From the NCBI RefSeq assembly GCF_003063335.1, contig NZ_NERX01000001.1, positions 1 to 64,000 on the forward strand: a DNA stretch of 64,000 bases, written 5' to 3'. The stretch is from Limnohabitans sp. MMS-10A-192 (GTDB lineage Bacteria > Pseudomonadota > Gammaproteobacteria > Burkholderiales > Burkholderiaceae_C). Both the position numbers and the translations under genes were made by a program. The notes beneath the pieces were generated by a model. That model did no database searches. It was not told where the DNA came from and saw nothing but the letters and a program-made list of their open reading frames with translations. Shown piece by piece: positions 57,155 to 64,000 of this stretch. Every line of letters begins with the position of its first letter. Position 1 is the first letter of the stretch.

Positions 57155-59245
57155 ATGACTGACACTTTGAACACAGTGCAGGACGACTTGTCGCCTGCCG
57201 AAATCACATCCATCGCCACCGAGTCGACTGCACAGCCCGCTGCGACCAATTTGGCCACCGAAATCATGGTCGCTGCAGCGGCCGAAATCACCACCGACGC
57301 AGCACATGAAGTCGCCGCCGAAGTGACCGAAGAAGTTGAAGCCATCGCCGATGTGCCCAACGGCTTCGTGGAATTGGGCCTGGCCCCTGAACTGGTGCAA
57401 GCCGTGGCCGACCTGGGCTACACACAGCCGACCGCTGTGCAATTGCGCGCCATTCCTTTGGCCTTGCCTACCGCTGGCGGCTCCAAAGACGGCCTGTCGA
57501 ATGGCTACAGCGACTTGATGGTCTCCAGCCAGACCGGCAGCGGCAAAACCGCCGCCTTCTTGCTGCCCGTGTTGCACACCTTGATCGCCCAAATGGCCGA
57601 ACAAGAAGCCATCGAACGCGCCGAGTTTGAACAAGCTTGCGCCGATGCAGCCGCCAAAGGCGAGCCAGCACCCAAGCGAGCCAAGCGCAAAGACCCCACC
57701 AACCCACGCAACTTCAAGGCACCGACGCCCGGCGCCCTGATCCTGTGCCCCACCCGTGAATTGGCCCAACAGGTCGCACATGACGCGATCGAGCTGGTCA
57801 AGCACACCCGTGGTCTGCGCGTGGCCAACGTGGTCGGTGGCATTCCTTACCAGCTGCAAATTGCCAAGCTGCAAAACGCCAACCTGGTCGTGGCCACACC
57901 TGGCCGTTTGCTCGACCTGCAACGCTCCATGCAAATCAAGCTGGACCAAGTGCAGTTTTTGGTGGTGGACGAAGCCGACCGCATGCTCGACCTGGGCTTC
58001 TCGGACGACCTGGCCGACATCAACGACATGACCAGCCAGCGTCGCCAGACCATGATGTTCAGCGCGACCTTTGCGCCACGCATTCAGCAATTGGCCATGC
58101 GCGTGATGCACGACGGCGGCTCCTCGGTCCAGAAAATCCAGATCGACAACCCACAGGAAAAACACAACAACATCAAGCAGGTGCTGTTCTGGGCCGACAA
58201 CGCCCAACACAAGCGCCAACTGCTCGACCACTGGTTGCGCGACGCCTCGATTGACCAAGCGATCGTGTTCTCCAGCACCCAGATCGAATGCGACGGCCTG
58301 GCCGCCGATTTGCAGCAAGACGGCTTCTCGGCTGTCGCATTGCACGGCGCCCTGAGCCAAGGCATGCGCAACCGCCGCCTGATGGCGCTGCGCAATGGCC
58401 AAGTCCAGATCCTGGTGGCCACCGATGTGGCTGCTCGCGGTATCGACGTGCCCACCATCACCCACGTCTTCAACTTCGGCTTGCCGATGAAGGCCGAGGA
58501 CTACACCCACCGCATTGGCCGTACTGGCCGCGCAGGCCGCGACGGCTTGGCTGTGACCTTTGCAGAAATGCGTGACCGCCGCAAGATCGGTGACATCGAA
58601 GCCTACACACGCCAGCCTTTCAAGGCGGAAGTGATTCCCGGCATGGAGCCCAAAGCACGCATGCCTGAGGCACGCAAGCCCATGGGTGGCCGTGGCGGTG
58701 ACCGTTTTGGTGGTGATCGCAACTATGCCAATGCCAGCGGTGGCTTCCGTGGCCGCTCGGGCGGCGGCGGTGGTGGTGGCCGTGATTTCGGCAACCGCGA
58801 AGGTGGTTTTGACAACCGCGCCCCACGTGGCAACTTCCGCGATGAGCAGCCTCGCTTTGAACAGCGTGCGGAGCCCCGCTTTGACCCGCGCAAAGATGGC
58901 CGCGGTGGCGATGCCCGCTTTGACAACAACCGTGGTGGCGATCGCTTCGAACAACGTGGTGCCGCACCTGCGCACCCTTGGGACCGCGAAAACCGTGGTG
59001 CACCGCGCCAGGACGCACGTCCAGACGCACGCGGTGAAGGCCGTCAAGGCGGCCGCTGGGAAGACCGTGGCGACAGCCGCAACGCGCCCCGCGCAGCAGC
59101 ACCTCGTGGCGCAGCAGGTGACAAGTTCGCCCGTGGCCCCAAGCAGTTTGGTGCTGGCAACTTCAAGCCCCACAATGCCGGCGGCGCAGGTGGTGGTGAC
59201 GGCAAGCGTGGCGGCACCCGCGTGCTGAAAGTCACACGCGGCTGA
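57155..59245 (+). CDS. DEAD-box ATP-dependent RNA helicase
   Basis: A 696-residue helicase. Motifs in order: FVELGLAPELV (Q-region), SSQTGSGKTAAF (I), PTRELAQQ (Ia), TPGRLLDL (Ib), VVDEADRMLD (II), FSATFA (III), ATDVAARGIDV (V), HRIGRTGRAGR (VI). A 90-residue Ala/Glu-rich N-terminus precedes the core. The C-terminal 190 residues are Gly/Arg/Asp-rich (FRGRSGGGGGGGRDF, repeated FDxR), an RNA-binding, phase-separating tail. RhlE/DeaD-like. A terminator follows. Confidence 0.9.
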   Translation: MTDTLNTVQDDLSPAEITSIATESTAQPAATNLATEIMVAAAAEITTDAAHEVAAEVTEEVEAIADVPNGFVELGLAPELVQAVADLGYTQPTAVQLRAIPLALPTAGGSKDGLSNGYSDLMVSSQTGSGKTAAFLLPVLHTLIAQMAEQEAIERAEFEQACADAAAKGEPAPKRAKRKDPTNPRNFKAPTPGALILCPTRELAQQVAHDAIELVKHTRGLRVANVVGGIPYQLQIAKLQNANLVVATPGRLLDLQRSMQIKLDQVQFLVVDEADRMLDLGFSDDLADINDMTSQRRQTMMFSATFAPRIQQLAMRVMHDGGSSVQKIQIDNPQEKHNNIKQVLFWADNAQHKRQLLDHWLRDASIDQAIVFSSTQIECDGLAADLQQDGFSAVALHGALSQGMRNRRLMALRNGQVQILVATDVAARGIDVPTITHVFNFGLPMKAEDYTHRIGRTGRAGRDGLAVTFAEMRDRRKIGDIEAYTRQPFKAEVIPGMEPKARMPEARKPMGGRGGDRFGGDRNYANASGGFRGRSGGGGGGGRDFGNREGGFDNRAPRGNFRDEQPRFEQRAEPRFDPRKDGRGGDARFDNNRGGDRFEQRGAAPAHPWDRENRGAPRQDARPDARGEGRQGGRWEDRGDSRNAPRAAAPRGAAGDKFARGPKQFGAGNFKPHNAGGAGGGDGKRGGTRVLKVTRG

Positions 59246-59289
59246 TCGCCCACCAACAGCCACCAGGGCCCTCGCGCCCTGAACGCTTC

Positions 59290-59322
59290 AAGGCCTTGCC
59301 CTCACCCGGCAAGGCCTTTTTT
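59290..59322 (+). terminator. Terminator after the DEAD-box helicase
   Basis: AAGGCCTTGCC and GGCAAGGCCTT pair around CTCACCC and a T-run follows, 45 bases after the stop. Confidence 0.9.
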
Positions 59323-59350
59323 CTTGGGGCTGCGCGATGTGAACAGGCGT

Positions 59351-59386
59351 AAAAAAACCGCCACGGGCGAACCCGGGCGGTTTTTT
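59351..59386 (-). terminator. Terminator after rplS
   Basis: On the minus strand a GC stem (AACCGCC...GGCGGTT form) is followed by seven T, 19 bases after the rplS stop. It ends the rpsP-rimM-trmD-rplS operon. Confidence 0.8.
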
Positions 59387-59404
59387 CTACCTCGGAAAAA
59401 GGCT

Positions 59405-59788
59405 TTACGCAGCGGCCACTGGGGCTGCTTTGCGCTGAGGCAACTTTTCCTTGATACGTGCCGACTTGCCGCTGCGATCGCGCAGGTAGTACAGCTTGGC
59501 GCGGCGAACATCACCACGACGCTTGACTTCGATGCTGGCGATCAAAGGGCTGTAGGTTTGGAACGTACGTTCCACGCCTTCGCCGCTGGAGATCTTGCGC
59601 ACTGTGAAGCCGCTGTTCAGACCACGATTGCGCTTGGCAATCACGACGCCTTCGTAAGCCTGAACGCGTTTGCGGCTACCTTCAACCACATTCACGCTCA
59701 CAATCACGGTGTCGCCGGGGGCAAATTCAGGAATCACTTTACCCAAACGGGCAATTTCTTCCTGCTCAAGAGTTTGAATCAAATTCAT
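59405..59788 (-). CDS. rplS: Large-subunit ribosomal protein bL19
   Basis: A 127-residue ribosomal protein at the 30S-50S interface. [36 protein letters not shown] and [16 protein letters not shown] are bL19 marks. The C-terminus has a short Ala-rich extension. A TATAAT lies in the 207-base gap upstream, suggesting an extra promoter besides operon transcription. Confidence 0.97.
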   Translation of the reverse strand: MNLIQTLEQEEIARLGKVIPEFAPGDTVIVSVNVVEGSRKRVQAYEGVVIAKRNRGLNSGFTVRKISSGEGVERTFQTYSPLIASIEVKRRGDVRRAKLYYLRDRSGKSARIKEKLPQRKAAPVAAA

Positions 59789-59906
59789 TTTTTGAACTCC
59801 GTCCGATCATGCCTCGCTACACAAGGGGCGTTCTGTGCTGTAAGCGCTGGGCATCATGTGCACAACTGGAGCCAGATCGCGGCGGGTAGAGGATCGAAAA
59901 GCCTCC

Positions 59907-59912
59907 CATTAT
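59907..59912 (-). promoter_or_regulatory. Candidate internal promoter for rplS (-10)
   Basis: TATAAT on the minus strand, followed by GG-N2-GGCTTTTC. The same -10 plus discriminator occurs before rpsP at 61790. It implies a leader of about 115 bases. No clear -35 is seen. Confidence 0.55.
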
Positions 59913-59995
59913 AACTTTTTACGACCCCAGGTCCACCTTACGCTCAAGATGGCCGATGCAAGCGGCTGCGCAAACGCCAGCAAAGCGCGAAGTTG

Positions 59996-60760
59996 TCACT
60001 CACCCGCCGAGGGCAGGTTCTTCAAAAAAGTCTCATCCTGACGGCTCAATCGGCCGTCCTGGCGTGCCCGAAGCAGCAACTCAGGGCGGTGCTGCGCGGT
60101 CAGGCGCAGGCTTTGCTCACGCCGCCAGCGCTCGATGTGGGCATGGTGCCCGGACATCAACTCCGGCGGTACGGCATGGCCCTGCCAGACCTCGGGTCGG
60201 GTGAAGTGCGGGCTGTCCAGCAGGCCGTCGAGCGCTGGGTTGAAACTGTCGAGCTGGTGGCTGCCTTCGTCGTTCAGGACGCCGGGCTGCAAACGGGCGA
60301 CGGCATCGAGCAAGGCCATGGCGGCGATCTCCCCACCCGACAAGACAAAGTCACCCAAGCTGATTTGCAGGTCGACGTATTGGTCAATGAAACGCTGGTC
60401 CACGCCTTCGTAGCGACCACACAACAAAACCGCACCAGCGCTTTGCGACCAGTTGGCCACCGCGTTGTGATTCAAGGCCTGCCCGATGGGCGAGAACAGC
60501 ACCAAGGGCGCAGGGTCGGCCTCGTTGCGGTCGGCGCGGATGGCGCTGAGCGTTTTGAACAGGGGCTCGGCCAGCATGACCATGCCAGGCCCGCCGCCAA
60601 AAGAACGGTCGTCCACGCGGCGGTAATTGCCCTCGGCGTGGTCACGGGGGTTCCACAGGCGCACATCGACCAGCCCGCCTTCGTAGGCGCGGCGTGTGAT
60701 GCCGCTGGTGAGCAGCGGCGCAAACAGTTCCGGGAACAGCGTGATGATGTCAAAGCGCAT
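59996..60760 (-). CDS. trmD: tRNA (guanine-N1)-methyltransferase
   Basis: A 254-residue SPOUT methyltransferase that makes m1G37 in tRNA. MRFDIITLFPELFAPLLTSG opening, SFGGGPGMVMLAEPLF (about 55-70), and the knot ISLGDFVLSGGEIAAMALLD (about 132-151) are diagnostic. ATG 60760 is the family start; the longer frame runs into rimM. 28 bases separate it from rimM. Confidence 0.97.
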   Translation of the reverse strand: MRFDIITLFPELFAPLLTSGITRRAYEGGLVDVRLWNPRDHAEGNYRRVDDRSFGGGPGMVMLAEPLFKTLSAIRADRNEADPAPLVLFSPIGQALNHNAVANWSQSAGAVLLCGRYEGVDQRFIDQYVDLQISLGDFVLSGGEIAAMALLDAVARLQPGVLNDEGSHQLDSFNPALDGLLDSPHFTRPEVWQGHAVPPELMSGHHAHIERWRREQSLRLTAQHRPELLLRARQDGRLSRQDETFLKNLPSAGE

Positions 60761-60788
60761 GGATGTGGCCCTCCACGGCCGAGGCCGA

Positions 60789-61415
60789 TCAGTAGTCGGG
60801 CTGCCAGTCAACGGTGATGCGTTTGCCAGGCAAATCGACACCGTCGACAAACGCGCTGACGAAAGGAATCATGCGCTCGACGGGTTTGCCGCCTTCGGCT
60901 TCGGGTGCGGCTTCGATCACGAGCACGGTTTGCGGACCCGTGGACATGAGGTCACGCACCTCACCAAGTGACACGCCTTCACGGTTGACCACCTGCAGGC
61001 CCATCAGGTCCACCCAGTAGTACTCGCCCTCGGCTGCGGTGGGAAAGCTGGAACGGGGGACAAAAATCCGGGCGCCACGCAAGGCCTCGGCGGCATTGCG
61101 GTCATCGATGTCGTGGGCGGTGGCCACGAGCGTGCTGGAATGGTCTTTGGACTCTTTGATGCGCAAGAGCAAGGGCTCGGTCCATGCAGCGGCGTCAGAC
61201 TTGGCGGCTGCAGCTTCCGTGGGCCGCTTGGGTTTCATGGGCCGATCGGGCGGCAACAAAAACCAGCGCTTGGAAGAAAAAAGCGCCTCGGGCGAGGCGC
61301 TGTGGGGCAAGACCTTGAACCAGCCTTTGATGCCCCAGGCATCGGCAATGCGCCCGACTTCGATGGCGTCAGCGGGCAGTGCCGCCGTCTCCAGAGGTGG
61401 ACGCATGGCCGACAT
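60789..61415 (-). CDS. rimM: Ribosome maturation factor RimM
   Basis: A 208-residue 30S maturation factor. The N-terminal RimM domain carries IEVGRIADAWGIKGWFKV, and the PRC barrel carries EGEYYWVDLMGLQVVN and RMIPFV. A Pro/Lys/Ala-rich insertion at about 55-78 is longer than in E. coli. Second gene of the rpsP operon, 7 bases after rpsP. Confidence 0.95.
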   Translation of the reverse strand: MSAMRPPLETAALPADAIEVGRIADAWGIKGWFKVLPHSASPEALFSSKRWFLLPPDRPMKPKRPTEAAAAKSDAAAWTEPLLLRIKESKDHSSTLVATAHDIDDRNAAEALRGARIFVPRSSFPTAAEGEYYWVDLMGLQVVNREGVSLGEVRDLMSTGPQTVLVIEAAPEAEGGKPVERMIPFVSAFVDGVDLPGKRITVDWQPDY

Positions 61416-61422
61416 CAGCCGA

Positions 61423-61674
61423 TCAGGCTGCTGCTTTGCCAGCTTGACGGATCAGGCGTTCCACGGTGGGAGAAGCCTGGGCGCCAACGCTCTTCCAGTA
61501 GGTCAGACGGTCTTGGGCAATGCGCAGACCTTCTTCGCCACCACGGGCTGTGGGGTTGTAGAAACCGATGCGCTCCAGGAAGCGGCCATCACGACGCACG
61601 CGCTTGTCGGCGACGACGATGTTGAAGAAAGGACGTGCTTTAGAGCCGCCGCGGTTCAGACGAATAACAACCAT
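61423..61674 (-). CDS. rpsP: Small-subunit ribosomal protein bS16
   Basis: An 83-residue ribosomal protein: [20 protein letters not shown] opening, [13 protein letters not shown] and a closing [16 protein letters not shown]. First gene of rpsP-rimM-trmD-rplS. Promoter -10 at 61790-61795. Confidence 0.98.
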   Translation of the reverse strand: MVVIRLNRGGSKARPFFNIVVADKRVRRDGRFLERIGFYNPTARGGEEGLRIAQDRLTYWKSVGAQASPTVERLIRQAGKAAA

Positions 61675-61789
61675 GATTTATCCTTGGGTGGTTGGATGGC
61701 TTCGGAACAATTGCCGAGACACCCGTTTTCTTCCAGCGTTTGAGACACGCAACTGGCCACCCGGCCAGTGACACACTGAAAAGCCCACC

Positions 61790-61795
61790 ATTATA
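61790..61795 (-). promoter_or_regulatory. rpsP operon promoter (-10)
   Basis: TATAAT on the minus strand followed by GG-N2-GGCTTTTC, giving a leader of about 110 bases. It lies only 15 bases from the start of the divergent acetyltransferase gene. Confidence 0.6.
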
Positions 61796-61809
61796 CAACG
61801 GGAGCACCA

Positions 61810-62331
61810 ATGCCCTTGATCCGACGCAGCCGGGACGAAGATATCGCGGCCATCACAGCCATTTACCGGCACCATGTGCTCACGGGCACGGGCACTTTCG
61901 AGATCGATCCCCCCTCAAAAGCCGACATGAGCGCCAGGCGTGCCGATGTGCTGGCCAAGGGCCTGCCCTACCTGGTCGTGGAAGACGCCGGTCAGGTGCT
62001 GGGCTTTGCCTACTGCAACTGGTTCAAACCGCGCCCGGCCTACCGCTTTTCGGCCGAAGACTCGATTTACATGGCCACAGGTGTGCAGCACAAAGGGCTG
62101 GGCAAAGCTTTGCTGACCGAACTTTGCGCCCAGGCCGAAAGGGCTGGTGTTCGCAAGTTCCTGGCGGTGATCGGCGACTCTGCCAATGCAGCCTCGATTG
62201 GTGTGCACCGCTCAGTGGGCTTCACACCGGTGGGCACCCTCACATCTTGCGGCTGGAAATTCGACCGCTGGCTGGATGTGGTGATGATGGAAAAGCCTTT
62301 GGGCGCAGGCGACAGCACGCCTGCTCAATAA
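61810..62331 (+). CDS. GNAT acetyltransferase (phosphinothricin-acetyltransferase-like)
   Basis: A 173-residue GNAT of the Pat/MddA group. GTGTFEIDPPS, GFAYCNWFKPRPAYRFSAED (about 75-94), SIYMATGVQHKGLGKALLTE and NAASIGVHRSVGFTPVGTL are typical. Members acetylate methionine sulfoximine, sulfone or phosphinothricin. Divergent from the rpsP operon. Confidence 0.88.
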   Translation: MPLIRRSRDEDIAAITAIYRHHVLTGTGTFEIDPPSKADMSARRADVLAKGLPYLVVEDAGQVLGFAYCNWFKPRPAYRFSAEDSIYMATGVQHKGLGKALLTELCAQAERAGVRKFLAVIGDSANAASIGVHRSVGFTPVGTLTSCGWKFDRWLDVVMMEKPLGAGDSTPAQ

Positions 62332-62339
62332 TCAACCCC

Positions 62340-62786
62340 ATGAAAAACAAAACACTGGCCACCTGGCTCACTTTTTGGGGCGGCCCCTTGGGCCTGCACC
62401 GCTTTTACCTCAAGGGCTTGGGCGATTCGCTGGGCTGGCTATTGCCGATACCAACGGCACTGGGCATTTATGGCATTCAACGTGTTCAGGCATTTGGCCT
62501 GGATGACAAGTTGAGCTGGGCATTGATCCCTTTGCTGGGGTTCACCATCGCAGGCTGTGCACTGACGGCGATCGTTTATGGCTTGATGACGGCAGAGAAA
62601 TGGAACACCCAATTCAACCCGCAAGCTGCGCCCGATGCGCCAGCGGGACAAACCCATTGGACCACCATCATCGGCATCGCATCAGCTTTGCTGCTCGGCA
62701 CCGCCGTGCTGATGGCCAGTCTGGCTTTCAGCTTTCAGATGTACTTCGAATACCAGATTGAAGAGGCCCGGCTGATCAGTCAGTGA
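62340..62786 (+). CDS. TM2-type membrane protein (hypothetical)
   Basis: A 148-residue protein. WGGPLGLHRFYLKGLG (about 13-28) is the TM2-domain turn motif, followed by hydrophobic segments near 30-48, 60-82 and 112-140. It starts 8 bases after the acetyltransferase stop and is probably in its operon. Function unknown. Confidence 0.72.
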   Translation: MKNKTLATWLTFWGGPLGLHRFYLKGLGDSLGWLLPIPTALGIYGIQRVQAFGLDDKLSWALIPLLGFTIAGCALTAIVYGLMTAEKWNTQFNPQAAPDAPAGQTHWTTIIGIASALLLGTAVLMASLAFSFQMYFEYQIEEARLISQ

Positions 62787-62790
62787 CACA

Positions 62791-62819
62791 AAAAAAGCCG
62801 GACAGTGTCCGGCTTTTTG
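62791..62819. terminator. Bidirectional terminator between the TM2 gene and pit
   Basis: AAAAAAGCCGGACA and TGTCCGGCTTTTT form a nearly loop-free stem; it serves both convergent genes. Confidence 0.9.
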
Positions 62820-62843
62820 CTCCAGCGCATGGCGCGGCTCGCT

Positions 62844-63857
62844 TCAGTCGAACACTTGGAAGCTGACCCAGTACGCAATGGCGGCCACAAAAGCGCTGGC
62901 GGGAATGGTGAGCACCCACGCCCAGACGATGTTGCCCGCGACACCCCAGCGCACAGCGCTGGCGCGCTGCGTGGAGCCCACACCCACGATGGCGCCCGTG
63001 ATGGTGTGGGTGGTCGAAACAGGAATCCCCAAAGAGGTGGCCAGGAACAAGGTCATCGCTCCGCCGGTTTCAGCACAGAAGCCGCCCACCGGCTTGAGCT
63101 TGGTGATTTTTTGCCCCATGGTCTTGACGATACGCCAGCCGCCGAACATGGTGCCCAAGCCAATCGCAGCGTAGCAACTGATCACGGTCCAGGTTGGCGG
63201 CGCCTTATCGCCAGCGGCAGCATAGCCCGTCGCGATCAACATCATCCAGATGATGCCGATGGTCTTTTGTGCGTCGTTGCCACCGTGACCCAAGCTGTAA
63301 GCACCGGCAGACACCAGCTGCAAGCGACGGAACCATTTGTCCACTTTGGAGGGGCGGGTCCGACGGAAGATGTTGGCCACCAGGACCATCATCAAAGAGC
63401 CCAGCAAAAAGCCCAGAACCGGCGACACAAAGATGAACGAGACGGTTTTGATGATGCCCGAGGACACCAAAGAACCTGCACCGGACTTGGCGATCACAGC
63501 CCCCACAATGCCGCCGATCAGGGCGTGTGAAGAGCTGCTGGGGATGCCGTAGTACCAAGTGATCACGTTCCAGGTGATGGCACCCACCAAAGCGCCAAAC
63601 ACCACATGGGTGTCCACCACGCCAGGCTGAACAATGCCCTTGCCCACCGTCGCCGCCACACTCAGGTGGAAGATGAAGATGGCCACAAAGTTGAAAAAGG
63701 CAGCAAACACCACGGCTTGGGTGGGCTTGAGCACGCCCGTGGAGACCACGGTGGCGATCGAATTGGCCGCATCATGAAACCCGTTCATGAAGTCAAAAAT
63801 GAGTGCCAAGGCGACCAGCAAGATCACCACCCACAAGGCAGCTTGTACGGTTTCCAT
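62844..63857 (-). CDS. pit: Low-affinity inorganic phosphate transporter (Pit family)
   Basis: A 337-residue Pit permease (H+/metal-phosphate symport). The duplicated GANDVANA-like signatures are FDFMNGFHDAANSIATVVST (about 22-41) and SLGHGGNDAQKTIGII (about 193-208). About 10 membrane helices. It follows a DUF47 partner on the same strand, the usual pit arrangement. Confidence 0.93.
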   Translation of the reverse strand: METVQAALWVVILLVALALIFDFMNGFHDAANSIATVVSTGVLKPTQAVVFAAFFNFVAIFIFHLSVAATVGKGIVQPGVVDTHVVFGALVGAITWNVITWYYGIPSSSSHALIGGIVGAVIAKSGAGSLVSSGIIKTVSFIFVSPVLGFLLGSLMMVLVANIFRRTRPSKVDKWFRRLQLVSAGAYSLGHGGNDAQKTIGIIWMMLIATGYAAAGDKAPPTWTVISCYAAIGLGTMFGGWRIVKTMGQKITKLKPVGGFCAETGGAMTLFLATSLGIPVSTTHTITGAIVGVGSTQRASAVRWGVAGNIVWAWVLTIPASAFVAAIAYWVSFQVFD

Positions 63858-63878
63858 ACGTCAGATTCCCGCGTCAGA

Positions 63879-64000
63879 TCAGGAATTTTCGAGGACGATG
63901 CCCTCGATCTGGTTGGCCACGTCTTCACACTTGTCGGTGATGGTTTCCAGCAATTCGTAAATGGCCTTGAGCTTGATGATCTCGCGCACATCGGCTTCTT
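63879..64000 (-). CDS. DUF47/PhoU-like Pit accessory protein (partial)
   Basis: Only the last 39 codons lie in the window (stop at 63879-63881): EADVREIIKLKAIYELLETI then TDKCEDVANQIEGIVLENS. This is the helical C-terminus of DUF47 proteins, which pair with Pit transporters. It is 21 bases upstream of pit. The 5' end is beyond the window. Confidence 0.85.
   Translation of the reverse strand, partial: EADVREIIKLKAIYELLETITDKCEDVANQIEGIVLENS

Noticed and set aside
57143-59263. 706-residue frame antisense to the DEAD-box helicase
   Set aside because: Mirrors the GC-rich codon use of the helicase; composition (runs of Ala/Thr/Val/Gly) and lack of motifs mark it as a shadow.

Overview
The window reads as a chromosomal segment of a betaproteobacterium of the order Burkholderiales, most likely family Comamonadaceae (Limnohabitans/Rhodoferax-like). 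This placement is inferred from gene content, not from a search: the rpsP-rimM-trmD-rplS and folC-SPOR-cvpA-purF-metZ blocks, a BktB-type thiolase, DUF4148 and CobD/CbiB-family proteins, MipA/OmpV, core MetE, and generally GC-rich coding DNA.

Positions 1-8400 are accessory and more AT-rich. They hold the tail of an IS3-family transposase butted against a TGT/DpdA-like gene, two small island-type genes (one DUF6876), a lipocalin-like gene and a LuxR-type solo regulator that share a 15-bp upstream site, several small secreted proteins, a tyrosine recombinase with dyads on both sides, and two gene-poor stretches. From 8430 a NarL-type response regulator and a hybrid histidine kinase form a two-component pair.

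From 10.9 to 25.2 kb lie metabolic genes: an SDR dehydrogenase, a Nudix hydrolase, an Hpt-domain protein, dusC, a two-gene cytochrome c operon, a TPR protein, bktB, a 2OG-Fe dioxygenase, a hemerythrin lacking one iron ligand, and an acyl-CoA ligase / flavin monooxygenase / core-MetE operon. A HTH-receiver regulator (25.4 kb) is followed by a tRNA-Ala-Glu-Asp cluster and gltX on the minus strand. The minus-strand block folC-SPOR-cvpA-purF-metZ serves folate, purine and methionine synthesis.

From 33.4 to 48.9 kb come ppnP, argG, murB, yajQ, plsY, ybaK, an aldo/keto reductase, an acyl-CoA synthetase divergent from an alpha/beta hydrolase, prfB with its programmed +1 frameshift, pepN, fbp and tRNA-Thr. 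Between argG and murB are two hairpins that share a 32-bp loop core, in opposite orientation, on unrelated perfect stems.

From 49 to 64 kb are two repeat-built exported proteins, a NYN protein, MipA, a CoA pyrophosphatase, an M48 protease-PCD-rsgA operon, orn, a DEAD-box helicase with a long structured leader, the rpsP-rimM-trmD-rplS operon, and a Pit phosphate transporter whose DUF47 partner is cut by the window end.

Most of the right-hand 50 kb is ordinary core genome. The most unusual signals are the constant-loop/variable-stem hairpins (36.4-36.6 kb), the LuxR-solo site pair, the IS-abutted TGT-like gene, and the large dyad beside the recombinase.
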